A stretch of DNA of 64,000 nucleotides, taken from JAJPKK01 sp963802745. Its GTDB lineage: Bacteria; Pseudomonadota; Alphaproteobacteria; Rhizobiales; Xanthobacteraceae. The notes under the pieces are model-generated. The model saw only the letters and a list, made by a program, of their open reading frames with translations, ran no database searches and was not told the origin of the DNA. The stretch is from positions 15,096 through 79,095 of the forward strand of contig CAWDKL010000040.1 in assembly GCA_963802745.1 (NCBI GenBank), read 5' to 3'. Of the stretch, positions 46,621 through 54,999 are shown in pieces. Position numbers and translations under genes: made by a program. Within the stretch, counting starts at the first letter, position 1, and every line of letters starts with the position of its first letter.

Positions 46621-46792
46621 GCACCCGCAAGCCGGTGACGGCTGCAAATTCCGGCCATATCCGAACCGTCACCTGGGTCGCCCAAATGACATTGCGGCGC
46701 ATCGACATTCGGCCGGCCGATCTCGGCTGCACCACGGCGGCCATCGCCTGCCCGGTTGGGATTTCCTGCGCCAAGGCGCGCCAAAAATCAGG

Positions 46793-47611
46793 TCAAATGC
46801 CGATGTGGTGCAGCATCTGATCCATGGTGCGTGAGGGTTCCGAGCAGCCGGCTTCGCCGATCACCTTGGCCGGAACGCCGGCTACGGTGACGTTGTGGGG
46901 TACGGGCTTGATCACAACCGAGCCGGCGGCGATGCGGGCGCAATGGCCGACCTCAATGTTGCCGAGAATCTTCGCCCCGGCGCCGATCAGGACGCCCTTG
47001 CGGATCTTCGGGTGGCGATCGCCGTTCTCGTTGCCGGTGCCGCCAAGGGTCACGCCGTGCAAAATCGAGACATCGTCATCGATGACCGCGGTCTCGCCGA
47101 CCACGAGGCCGGTGGCATGGTCGAGGAAGATACCGCGTCCGATCCGGGCAGCCGGATGAATGTCGGTCTGAAATACCGCCGAGGAGCGGCTTTGTAGGTA
47201 CAGCGCAAAATCCTTGCGGTGCCGCGTCCACAGCCAATGGGCGAGGCGATGCGTCTCGATCGCGTGAAAGCCTTTGAAATAAAGGACCGGCTCGATGAAG
47301 CGCGTCGTTGCCGGATCGCGGTCATAGGTCGCGATGATGTCGGCCCGGAATGCATCGGCGATACCGGGAGCGTCCGTCAGGGCATCCATGAAAGCCTGCC
47401 AAATGACGGTTCCGGGCATCACCGGGTGATCGAGCCGATCGCTGACGCGCTGGGCCACGGCGCTGGCGAGGGAGTCGTGCGCGAGTAGCGCACCGTGGAC
47501 GAACGAGGTAAGCTCCGGTTCCTGCCGCACCACGGCTTCGGCCTCGCTGCGAATGCGCGTCCAGATCGGATCGGGGCTTTCCAGCGGTTTGATTCTGTGC
47601 AGTTGGGCCAT
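46793..47611 (-). CDS. cysE: serine O-acetyltransferase
   Basis: This 272-residue enzyme makes O-acetylserine for cysteine synthesis. It has the N-terminal helical domain (WTRIRSEAEAVVRQEPELTSFVHGALL) and the left-handed beta-helix with the catalytic region DIHPAARIGRGIFLDHATGLVVGETAVI, DDVSILHGVTLGGTG, RHPKIRKGVLIGAGAKILGNI and AAGSVVIKPVPHNVTVAGVPAKVIG. The ATG at 47611 follows a strong GGAGGACCACC ribosome site. DUF3126 follows downstream in the usual order. Confidence 0.94.
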   Translation of the reverse strand: MAQLHRIKPLESPDPIWTRIRSEAEAVVRQEPELTSFVHGALLAHDSLASAVAQRVSDRLDHPVMPGTVIWQAFMDALTDAPGIADAFRADIIATYDRDPATTRFIEPVLYFKGFHAIETHRLAHWLWTRHRKDFALYLQSRSSAVFQTDIHPAARIGRGIFLDHATGLVVGETAVIDDDVSILHGVTLGGTGNENGDRHPKIRKGVLIGAGAKILGNIEVGHCARIAAGSVVIKPVPHNVTVAGVPAKVIGEAGCSEPSRTMDQMLHHIGI

Positions 47612-47764
47612 GGTGGTCCTCCGGCGGCGCGATCGCCACATTGTAGCACAGATAGGAAGCCCCCGCCGCCCTGCCATCGGGATCTCGGCGCGGTTTGGAT
47701 GGGTGTCCGCGCATCCCATTCCGATAGCGGCCGACCGCGCCTGAGCGGCGGGCGCGGCATCGCG

Positions 47765-48787
47765 TTATTGCAGGGGCGGTGCGTATTGGATGCCGCCGTC
47801 GTTCCAGAGGTGGTTGATGCCGCGCGGAATGCCGAGCCGGGAACCGACCCCGACATTGCGCTCGAACACTTCGCCATAATTGCCGACGTGCCTGACGATG
47901 CGCGCAGCCCAGTCCTTGGCCAGACCGAGCTGTTCGCCCATGTCGCCCTCGGTGCCGACGAGGCGCCGGATGGCGGGCTTGCCCGATTTGAGCGCGGCGG
48001 CGAGGGTTTTGGAACTGACGCCGAGTTCCTCGGCATTGAGCATGGCGAACTGCGTCCATTTGACGATCATCGCCCAGGTCTCGTCGCCCTGGCGCACCGC
48101 CGGGCTCAGCGGTTCCTTTGAAATCACGTCCGGCAGGATGATGTGGTCGTCCGGATTGGCCAGATTGAGCCGTTCGGCATGAAGTTGTGATACATCGCTC
48201 GTAAAAACGTCGCAGCGGCCGGCATCATAGGTTTTCACGGCATCGGCAGCGGTGGCAGCCTCCACCTTTTCCAACTTCATGTTGTTGTTCGCAAAATAAT
48301 CGATCAAATTCTGTTCCGTGGTGGTTCCTGGTTGGACGCAAACCTTGACACCGTCGAGTTCCAGCGCCGAATCCGCATTGCGGGACTTGCGGATCAAAAA
48401 TCCCTGGCCGTCGTAATAGGTGACGACCGGAAAGATCAATTTCAGCCCGGTTTCCCGCGACATGGTCCAGGTCGAATTGCGCGCCAGCACATCGATGCGG
48501 CCGGATTGCAGGGCGGCGAACCGGTCGTTGACGTCGAGCGGCGTATAGCGCACCTTTTCGGCGTCATCGAAAATCGCCGCCGCAAGCGCGCGGCAAAAAT
48601 CGACATCGAGGCCGGACCACTTGCCGGCACCGTCGCGGGCGGAAAAGCCATAAAGGCCTTCGCTGACGCCGCAATTGACGGCCCCGCGCTCGCGCACCGA
48701 GGCCAGCGTCTGCGCCGCCGCCGGGGCGGCCATGACGATCAGTCCGACAACCGGCGCGACGCATGCCGACAGCTTCAAGAGATTCAT
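47765..48787 (-). CDS. aapJ: general L-amino-acid ABC transporter binding protein (AapJ/BztA type)
   Basis: This 340-residue periplasmic protein has a signal peptide (ACVAPVVGLIVMAAPAAAQ) and the type-II binding fold with the AapJ hallmarks VRERGAVNCGVSEGLYGFSARD, WSGLDVDFCRALAAA, DVLARNSTWTMSRETGL and VGNYGEVFERNVG. AapJ captures many L-amino acids for the AapQMP permease. No aapQ, aapM or aapP follows: the next gene is cysE on the same strand, so this is an orphan binding protein here. The ATG at 48787 begins the signal peptide. Confidence 0.87.
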   Translation of the reverse strand: MNLLKLSACVAPVVGLIVMAAPAAAQTLASVRERGAVNCGVSEGLYGFSARDGAGKWSGLDVDFCRALAAAIFDDAEKVRYTPLDVNDRFAALQSGRIDVLARNSTWTMSRETGLKLIFPVVTYYDGQGFLIRKSRNADSALELDGVKVCVQPGTTTEQNLIDYFANNNMKLEKVEAATAADAVKTYDAGRCDVFTSDVSQLHAERLNLANPDDHIILPDVISKEPLSPAVRQGDETWAMIVKWTQFAMLNAEELGVSSKTLAAALKSGKPAIRRLVGTEGDMGEQLGLAKDWAARIVRHVGNYGEVFERNVGVGSRLGIPRGINHLWNDGGIQYAPPLQ

Positions 48788-48849
48788 GGCTTGATATTCC
48801 CCTCGTATGGCGCTCGGAAGCAATGTCACCACGGCAGCAGCGACACCGG

Positions 48850-49452
48850 TCATACGTCCGGCGCCTGTTTCACAATCACCTTGGTGCCAACCGGAATGCG
48901 CTCGTAGAGATCGATGATCTCGCCGTTAACGAGCCGGAAGCATCCCGACGAGATCGATTGCCCGATGGTCTGCGGCTGGTTGGTGCCGTGGATGCGGTAG
49001 ACCGTATTTCCAAGATAGAGCGCCCGGGCTCCCAGGGGGTTGCCGGGGCCGCCCGCCATGAACCGCGGCAAATAGGGCTGCCGCTGGATCATTTCCGGCG
49101 GCGGCGTCCAATCCGGCCACTCCGCCTTGCGGGTGACCTTCAACAGACCGCTCCACTGAAAGCCGTCGCGCCCGACTCCGATGCCGTAGCGGATGGCGCG
49201 ATTGTTTCCCTGCACCACGTAGAGGAACCGCTCGGCGGTGTGGACGATGATGGTGCCCGGTGCTTCGGTCGAACGGAAAAATACCATCTGGCGCTGATAG
49301 ACGGCGGGCAGCCGTTCCTGTTCCGGGCTCGGCACATAACCCGGCTGCTCGTCGATCTGCATGGTTTCCTGGCTCGATATGGCGCGGCCGGTCTGCGCCA
49401 TGGCGCCAATGCTTGCGGAGAGCACCATCACGATCGCAATCAAACAGCGCAT
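48850..49452 (-). CDS. L,D-transpeptidase (YkuD family)
   Basis: This 200-residue exported protein has a signal peptide (LIAIVMVLSASIGAMAQ) and a YkuD domain with the active-site block YRIHGTNQP ... SISSGCFRLVNGEIIDLYE, containing the His and catalytic Cys. L,D-transpeptidases form 3,3 cross-links in peptidoglycan or attach proteins to it, and are numerous in polar-growing Rhizobiales. The ATG at 49452 starts the signal peptide. It ends 62 bases before the aapJ-like start on the same strand. Confidence 0.9.
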   Translation of the reverse strand: MRCLIAIVMVLSASIGAMAQTGRAISSQETMQIDEQPGYVPSPEQERLPAVYQRQMVFFRSTEAPGTIIVHTAERFLYVVQGNNRAIRYGIGVGRDGFQWSGLLKVTRKAEWPDWTPPPEMIQRQPYLPRFMAGGPGNPLGARALYLGNTVYRIHGTNQPQTIGQSISSGCFRLVNGEIIDLYERIPVGTKVIVKQAPDV

Positions 49453-49616
49453 TTGTTCTACCCCTTGCCGACGGCGTCAAAGTCCAGCGCGCCGGTGAAC
49501 CCGGCGCGCCCGACGCAGACGTGGGGTAGCTTTATGGTCGCTTTGTGATCGGCCGCGATGAGCGCCGCAAGTTCACCGCCAGGCCGGATTTCGATGATGT
49601 CGGCACAATAAGGGAG

Positions 49617-49706
49617 TCATGGCCGGGCGAAGTCCCGGCCATCCACGTTTTGCTTGCAGAACGGTCGCAAGCAAGACGTCGATGCCCGCGACAAGCGCGG
49701 GCATGG
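49617..49706. repeat. double-hairpin palindromic repeat
   Basis: ATGGCCGGGCGAAGTCCCGG with its completing CCAT (49619-49642) and ATGCCCGCGACAAGCGCGGG with its completing CAT (49682-49704) are two strong hairpins about 63 bases apart. The layout is the same as at 4641-4738. It occupies part of the 323-base gap upstream of the L,D-transpeptidase gene, where no gene is seen. Confidence 0.6.
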
Positions 49707-49775
49707 TTCGATCCGGTCGAAGTCCGGTCAAGCTCAGCTTCGCAGCCGTTTGCCGCGCATCTCGCTCCGCCGCGG

Positions 49776-50897
49776 CTACTTCCCCAGATGCTTGTCGAAG
49801 AACCGGGCGATCTCCGTGAACACTTCCTTCGTCTCCGGCGCGTCGGGGTCGAAATTATACTGGGCGTGCGACATGCCCTCGAACACCTGCAGATCGGCTT
49901 CGACGCCCGCCTGCCGCAGTTTGCGGTGGCTCAGCACGGTGAGGCTCAGAAACAGGTCGCGCGTGCCGCTGGTGAGGATTGCCGGCGGGAAGCCGTGGAA
50001 ATCCCCGTAGATCGGGGAGAGTTGCGGGTCCTTGAGGTCGTGCCCATTGGCATAGAGTTTGGCGGCGCGGCCCAGATAGCCGTTGTAGCTGACGAGCACG
50101 TTATCGAGCCATTCGTTGGTTTTGTAGGTGTCGCCGGTCTCGGTCAGGTCCGCCCACGGGGTGCCGGGCGCGATCGCCGCCGGCAGCGGCAGGTTTTCCG
50201 CCTTGGCACGCAGAATCATGGCGAGCGTCATGCCGCCGCCCGTCGAGGTGCCGAAGATCGCCATGTTGCGCGGGTTTTGCGTGGCGACCACCGCCTTCCA
50301 CGCCGCCATGGCGTCGTCCATCGCGGCCGGATAGGGATGGTCCGGCGGCATCCGGTAGTCGATCGCAATCACCTTGAAGCCGCCGATGCCGGCCATCAGC
50401 GCGGCCTCGCCGGTGCCGGCCTCGCCCGGACCGTAGACATAGCCGCCGCCGTGCACGTTGAAGAGCAGGCGGTTGCGGTTTTCCGGCTTGATTTCCTTTG
50501 GCGTGAGGATGAAGGCGTTGACGCCGCCGATAACAGTAGGCTCCATGGTCACGCCGAGTTTGTCCCGCGCGGCCTTGCGGGCCGGCGCGCCGGCATCCGC
50601 CAGCCGGGAGATCAGCGCCTTCCACTCCGCTGCGCTCTTGGGGTCGGCGTCCCAATTGGGAAGGCGGTAGGCGCCGGCGATCGCGGCCTGCAATTGCGGG
50701 CTCACCGTGCGGGGAACCGGAATGACGCGCCCCGGCACCGTGCGCGGGCCGTTCTTGCTGTTTGCGGCATTTTGCACCGCTTCGAGGGTGGCGAAATCCG
50801 CCGTGCCCGCGGGCGCCGCCATTTGCGCCGAAGCCGCACCGGCCGCAGCCGCCATGAGGGCCAAGAACAGAACGATGTGCTTATGCCAAATCTTCAT
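49776..50897 (-). CDS. exported alpha/beta hydrolase (HSL-like)
   Basis: This 373-residue protein has a signal peptide (IVLFLALMAAAAGAASAQ) and an alpha/beta hydrolase fold of the hormone-sensitive-lipase type: oxyanion motif NVHGGGYVYGPGE, nucleophile GTSTGGGM (GxSxG), acid near GTRDLFLS and catalytic His in EGMSHAQYNF. Such enzymes hydrolyse short-chain esters; the substrate is unknown. The ATG at 50897 (MKIWHKHIVLFL) was chosen; upstream codons to 50936 do not fit a signal peptide. Confidence 0.87.
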   Translation of the reverse strand: MKIWHKHIVLFLALMAAAAGAASAQMAAPAGTADFATLEAVQNAANSKNGPRTVPGRVIPVPRTVSPQLQAAIAGAYRLPNWDADPKSAAEWKALISRLADAGAPARKAARDKLGVTMEPTVIGGVNAFILTPKEIKPENRNRLLFNVHGGGYVYGPGEAGTGEAALMAGIGGFKVIAIDYRMPPDHPYPAAMDDAMAAWKAVVATQNPRNMAIFGTSTGGGMTLAMILRAKAENLPLPAAIAPGTPWADLTETGDTYKTNEWLDNVLVSYNGYLGRAAKLYANGHDLKDPQLSPIYGDFHGFPPAILTSGTRDLFLSLTVLSHRKLRQAGVEADLQVFEGMSHAQYNFDPDAPETKEVFTEIARFFDKHLGK

Positions 50898-51038
50898 CGG
50901 TGATCCTCCCGGTGTGGACCGCTCGTCCACCCGCAAGGCGGTGACGGTCCCGCGTCGTTTCCAGGGTCCGCCCCGGCAACGCCGAGCAAAAACGCTACAC
51001 CAATCAGCTCCGCGGCGGAAACAGGGCTGCGATTTTCG

Positions 51039-51314
51039 TCAATGTCCCAAGAGTTTGACCAGCGCGATCATGGTGGCGACGTTGATCAAAGTCGATCCCA
51101 TGATCATGCCGATCACCCATTTGAGCGTGTCGGTGTTGGACTCCGCGATGCCCCGCAACAGATCGGACTTGGCGACGGCCAGATCTTTTTTCGTCGCAAG
51201 ATCCGACACGTCGAACGCATTTGCCTCGCGAACGACGGCGATGTGGGCCTCGGCCTGCTGTTCGTCGAATCCGGCCTTGCGCAGATCGTGCGAAGCTTTC
51301 AGCGTGTCGAGCAT
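51039..51314 (-). CDS. DUF1640-like small coiled-coil membrane protein
   Basis: The 91-residue product (MLDTLKASHDLRKAGFDEQQ, EANAFDVSDLATKKDLAVAKSDLL) has a coiled-coil half and one C-terminal membrane helix (LKWVIGMIMGSTLINVATMIALVKLLG). This is the DUF1640/CCDC90 layout, related to mitochondrial MCU regulator proteins; bacterial members have no known role. The ATG at 51314 was chosen because the family's first residues follow directly. It lies between an alpha/beta hydrolase and a formate dehydrogenase gene. Confidence 0.75.
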   Translation of the reverse strand: MLDTLKASHDLRKAGFDEQQAEAHIAVVREANAFDVSDLATKKDLAVAKSDLLRGIAESNTDTLKWVIGMIMGSTLINVATMIALVKLLGH

Positions 51315-51474
51315 CACCACGTCCCAATCTTTCGCAGGTCCCGCGCTCAAGCGGTATGTCCTGCACCCGCCGCACCCCGATGCCGCCGAAGATCGGGATG
51401 CCCTGTTCCTCCATGTCTCGGAGCGCCGAACTGCCGCATGACCCGTGGCACAGTGTCGGCTGAGGCCTCTCGAC

Positions 51475-54264
51475 CTACTCCGCGGCCTCCCGCACCTCCG
51501 CCCGCTCCACCCGCGCCGCGCAGTACTTGAACTCCGGGATTTTCCCGAACGGATCGAGCGCCGGGTTGGTGAGCAGATTCGCGGCGGCTTCCACGTAGGC
51601 GAACGGGATGAACACCACGCCGTCGGGGATCGCGTCGTCCTGGCGGGCGGCGAGTTCCACCGTGCCGCGGCGGGTGGTGACCCGCACGGCGTCCCCCGGC
51701 GCGAGCCCCAAGCGGGCGATCTCGCCGCGCGACAGCGAGGCGACGGGCGCCGGCTCCAGCGCATCCAGCACGGTGGCGCGGCGGGTCATGGCGCCGGTGT
51801 GCCAATGTTCGAGCTGGCGGCCGGTGGTGAGCACCATCGGGAACTCGGCGTCCGGCACCTCGTCGGGTGGCGTCAATTTCGCCGCCACCAGCTTGGCGAA
51901 ACCACCGGGTCGCGGGAAACCCTTGTCGAACACCACGTCGTGGCCGGGCTGATCAGGCGCATCGGTCGGATAGGTGACGGCATCCTCGCGGGCAACGCGG
52001 TCCCAGGAAATGTTGGCGAGCGCCGGCATCAGGGATGCCATCTCGGTGAAGATTTCCCCCGGGTGCTGGTAGTTCCAGTCGAGTCCGATGCGCCGCGCGA
52101 GTTCCTGGATGATCCACCAGTCGAGTTTGGCGTTGCCCGGCAGCGGCAGCGCCTGGCGGCCCATCTGCACCTGGCGGTTGGTGTTGGTGACGGTGCCTTC
52201 CTTTTCCGGCCAGGCGGAGGCGGGCAGCACCACGTCCGCATAAGCCGCCGTTTCGGTGAGAAAAAGGTCCTGCACCACGAGATGTTCGAGATGCGCGAGC
52301 GCCTGCCGCGCATGGTTGAGATCGGGGTCGGACATCGCCGGGTTCTCGCCCATGATGTACATGCCCTTGATCTCGTCGCGGTGGACCGCATCCATGATCT
52401 CGACCACGGTCAGGCCCTTTTTGGGATCGAGCGTGGTGCCCCAGGCGGTCTCGAACTTAGCCCGGATGTTGGGGTTCTCCACCGACGCATAGTCTGGAAA
52501 GAACATCGGGATGAGGCCGGCGTCGGAGGCGCCCTGCACGTTGTTCTGGCCACGCAACGGATGCAGCCCGGTGCCGGGGCGGCCGACTTGGCCGCAAATC
52601 AGCGACAGCGCGATCAGGCAGCGCGCATTGTCGGTGCCGTGGGTGTGCTGCGACACCCCCATGCCCCAGAAGATGATGGCGGACTCAGCCCGCGCATAGG
52701 TGCGCGCTACGGTGCGCAGCGTGTCGGCGTCGATGCCGCAGATCGGCGCCATCTGCTCGGGCGTAAACGCCTTGACGTGCTCGGCCAGCTGCGGAAAGCC
52801 TTCCGTGAAGGTTTGCACATATTGCCGGTCGTAAAGCTCTTCGGTCACGATCACGTTAAGCATGGCGTTGAGCATCGCCACGTCGGTGCCGTTGCGGAAC
52901 TGCAGCATGTGGGCGGCATGGCGCTTGAGTGCCTGGCCGCGCGGGTCCATCACGATCAGCTTGGCGCCGCGCTTGGCCGCCTGCTTGAAGAACGTTGCGG
53001 CGACGGGATGGTTTTCCGTCGGGTTGGCGCCGATCACGATGATGACGTCGGAATTCTTGCATTCGTTGAAGGTGGCGGTCACGGCGGCCGAACCGACCCC
53101 TTCGAGCAGCGCCGCCACCGAGGAGGCGTGGCACAGCCGGGTGCAGTGGTCGACATTGTTGGAGCCGAACCCCGTGCGCACCAGTTTTTGGAACAGATAG
53201 GCTTCCTCGTTGGAGCCCTTGGCGGAGCCGAAGCCGGCGAGCGCCCGGTTGCCGTCGCGATCGCGAATTGTCTTCAGGCCCGACGCCGCACGATCGAGCG
53301 CCTCGTCCCAGGTGGCGGGGCGGAAGTGCGTCCAGGGATTGCGCGGATCGATGCGCTCGCCGGCGTGCTTCGGCACCCCGTCGCGGCGGATCATCGGCTG
53401 CGTCAGGCGCTCGGGATTGTCCACATAGTCGAAGCCGAACCGCCCCTTGACGCACAGCCGGTTCTGGTTGGCGGGACCGTCCCGGCCGGTCACATAGAGC
53501 AGCTTGTCGTCCTTGATGTGATAGGTGAGCTGGCAGCCGACCCCGCAATAGGGGCACACGGAATTGACCTCGCGATCCGCATAGGCGCTGCGGACGTTGT
53601 TTTCGTCCACCAGCGTCGCCGGCATCAGCGCACCGGTCGGGCAGGCCTGCACGCATTCGCCGCAGGCCACGCAGGTGCTGGCCCCCATCGGATCGTCGAA
53701 GTCGAACACGATCTTTTCGGCGTGGCCGCGGCCCGCCATCCCGATCACGTCGTTGACCTGGACTTCGCGGCAGGCTCGCACGCAGAGATTGCACTGGATG
53801 CAGGCATCGAGATTGACCGCCATGGCGGTATGGCTGCGGTCGGGACCCGGCTGGGCACGCTTCGGGAAGCGACCTACCGCCACGTCCATGCGGTCAGCCC
53901 ACGACCAGAACTTCGAATCCGGATCGTGCGCAACCGTGGCGCGATCCGGCTGATCGGAGACCAGCAGGTCGAACACCATCCGGCGTGCTGTTTTGGCGCG
54001 ATCCGACCCGGTCGTCACCTTCATGCCGTTCGCCGGCTTGCGAATGCAGCTGGCCGCCAGCACCCGCTCGCCCTCGATTTCCACCATGCAGGCCCGGCAA
54101 TTGCCATCCGGGCGGTATCCGGGCTCGGGCGAATAGCACAAATGAGGGATCTCGGTGCCGTGACGGCTGGCCACCTGCCAAATAGTCTCGCCGGTGCCGC
54201 ACTCGACCTCGCGGCCGTCGAGGGTGAATTTGACGGTCGGCGGTACGGGCTCGAACTTGCTCAT
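51475..54264 (-). CDS. fdh1A: NAD-dependent formate dehydrogenase alpha subunit (FDH1 type)
   Basis: This 929-residue cytosolic catalytic subunit binds a molybdenum or tungsten pterin and oxidises formate to CO2. The N-terminal [2Fe-2S] ligands are C43, C56, C59 and C73. Two [4Fe-4S] sets follow (CIQCNLCVRAC, CVACGECVQAC) and a further one at CPYCGVGC. The active-site Cys is in NNVDHCTRLCHASS, and GANPTENHPV and GRQLEHWHTGAMTRR bind the pterin. It is the partner of the fused NuoE-NuoF subunit at 55000-56688, the layout of FDH1 of methylotrophs. A 735-base gap with two small opposite-strand genes lies between them, so one transcript is not assured. Confidence 0.92.
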   Translation of the reverse strand: MSKFEPVPPTVKFTLDGREVECGTGETIWQVASRHGTEIPHLCYSPEPGYRPDGNCRACMVEIEGERVLAASCIRKPANGMKVTTGSDRAKTARRMVFDLLVSDQPDRATVAHDPDSKFWSWADRMDVAVGRFPKRAQPGPDRSHTAMAVNLDACIQCNLCVRACREVQVNDVIGMAGRGHAEKIVFDFDDPMGASTCVACGECVQACPTGALMPATLVDENNVRSAYADREVNSVCPYCGVGCQLTYHIKDDKLLYVTGRDGPANQNRLCVKGRFGFDYVDNPERLTQPMIRRDGVPKHAGERIDPRNPWTHFRPATWDEALDRAASGLKTIRDRDGNRALAGFGSAKGSNEEAYLFQKLVRTGFGSNNVDHCTRLCHASSVAALLEGVGSAAVTATFNECKNSDVIIVIGANPTENHPVAATFFKQAAKRGAKLIVMDPRGQALKRHAAHMLQFRNGTDVAMLNAMLNVIVTEELYDRQYVQTFTEGFPQLAEHVKAFTPEQMAPICGIDADTLRTVARTYARAESAIIFWGMGVSQHTHGTDNARCLIALSLICGQVGRPGTGLHPLRGQNNVQGASDAGLIPMFFPDYASVENPNIRAKFETAWGTTLDPKKGLTVVEIMDAVHRDEIKGMYIMGENPAMSDPDLNHARQALAHLEHLVVQDLFLTETAAYADVVLPASAWPEKEGTVTNTNRQVQMGRQALPLPGNAKLDWWIIQELARRIGLDWNYQHPGEIFTEMASLMPALANISWDRVAREDAVTYPTDAPDQPGHDVVFDKGFPRPGGFAKLVAAKLTPPDEVPDAEFPMVLTTGRQLEHWHTGAMTRRATVLDALEPAPVASLSRGEIARLGLAPGDAVRVTTRRGTVELAARQDDAIPDGVVFIPFAYVEAAANLLTNPALDPFGKIPEFKYCAARVERAEVREAAE

Positions 54265-54292
54265 CGCGTCATCCCTTCACAGCACCCGTAGG

Positions 54293-54328
54293 GTGGGCAA
54301 AGGCGCGCTCTTCGCGCGCCGCGCCCAC
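54293..54328. repeat. GTGGGC/GCCCAC hairpin repeat
   Basis: GTGGGC (54293-54298) and GCCCAC (54323-54328) enclose GGCGCGC/GCGCGCC, so the whole is a long hairpin with a CTCTTC-type loop. It lies 29 bases before the fdh1A start. Hairpins of this wording are common dispersed repeats in Bradyrhizobium-like genomes; a regulatory effect on fdh1A is possible but unproven. Confidence 0.5.
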
Positions 54329-54443
54329 GCGGATCGGCATCATCTTGACGGCGCAGTTGGCAGCTACGATTATGAGCATTGATGGCCCCGTGCAAGGCCA
54401 AGAATGCCACTGCTTGCCACTGTTGCGCCGCCGCGAGCCGCCG

Positions 54444-54683
54444 ATGCCACACCTTGTCGAAAACGAGAAGACCAAGCTGCTGGCGAGCGCACTGGATCGC
54501 GTATCCACCGGGTGCTTCGTTGTCGGCGTTTTGGGGCCTTACGGCGCCATCATGTACGGAACCTCGCCGTTTGTGCTACGACTTGGCGACCGAGCGTTTA
54601 TTTTCTCGATTTTCATCTGGTTTGCGGCCGGCGTGGCCATACATAATGCGGCACAGTGGGTGCTCGAAAGCTTACAGGAATAG
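54444..54683 (+). CDS. small two-helix membrane protein
   Basis: The 79-residue product has two hydrophobic segments, STGCFVVGVLGPYGAIMY and FIFSIFIWFAAGVAIHNAAQWVL, with a charged N-terminus (HLVENEKTKLLASALDR). I do not recognise a family. The ATG at 54444 was chosen because codons upstream are unlike protein. It lies on the plus strand between two formate dehydrogenase genes of the minus strand, seven bases before another small membrane gene. Confidence 0.55.
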   Translation: MPHLVENEKTKLLASALDRVSTGCFVVGVLGPYGAIMYGTSPFVLRLGDRAFIFSIFIWFAAGVAIHNAAQWVLESLQE

Positions 54684-54689
54684 GCTGAC

Positions 54690-54836
54690 ATGGACCTTCG
54701 ATCTTTTGTCTTGTTCTATCTCCCCTTCATCATCGCGGGCGGCGCCTGGTTGATAGGATTTATTCATGTCTATCGGCATCGGAGGCGCATGGAACGGGCG
54801 TCACAACAACATGGCGTTAAGGTTGGCCGGTCATAA
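54690..54836 (+). CDS. very small single-helix membrane protein
   Basis: The 48-residue reading frame (start MDLRSFVLFYLPFIIAGGAW) has one membrane helix and a strongly basic tail (YRHRRRMERASQQ). It starts seven bases after the stop of the previous small gene, with AGGAATAGG as a possible ribosome site. The positive-inside tail and tight spacing support a real gene. Its function is unknown. Confidence 0.45.
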   Translation: MDLRSFVLFYLPFIIAGGAWLIGFIHVYRHRRRMERASQQHGVKVGRS

Positions 54837-54999
54837 ACTCGTGTTGGCGCGTCATTTTATCCGCCCTAACTGACCCTGGGGTCTGTCATCGCACCGGCTT
54901 GACCGGGCGGCCCGTTAGCCACCAGGTACGGTGCAGACGTTCCAGCCGTAGATTTTGCGGTATTTTTTGCTCGCATTGGCCGGTGATAACATTGTGTTG

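Noticed and set aside
51445..54291. A 948-codon open frame antisense to fdh1A
   Set aside because: The His/Arg/Gly-rich composition is typical of GC-rich shadow frames, while the minus-strand protein has complete Fe-S and active-site motifs.
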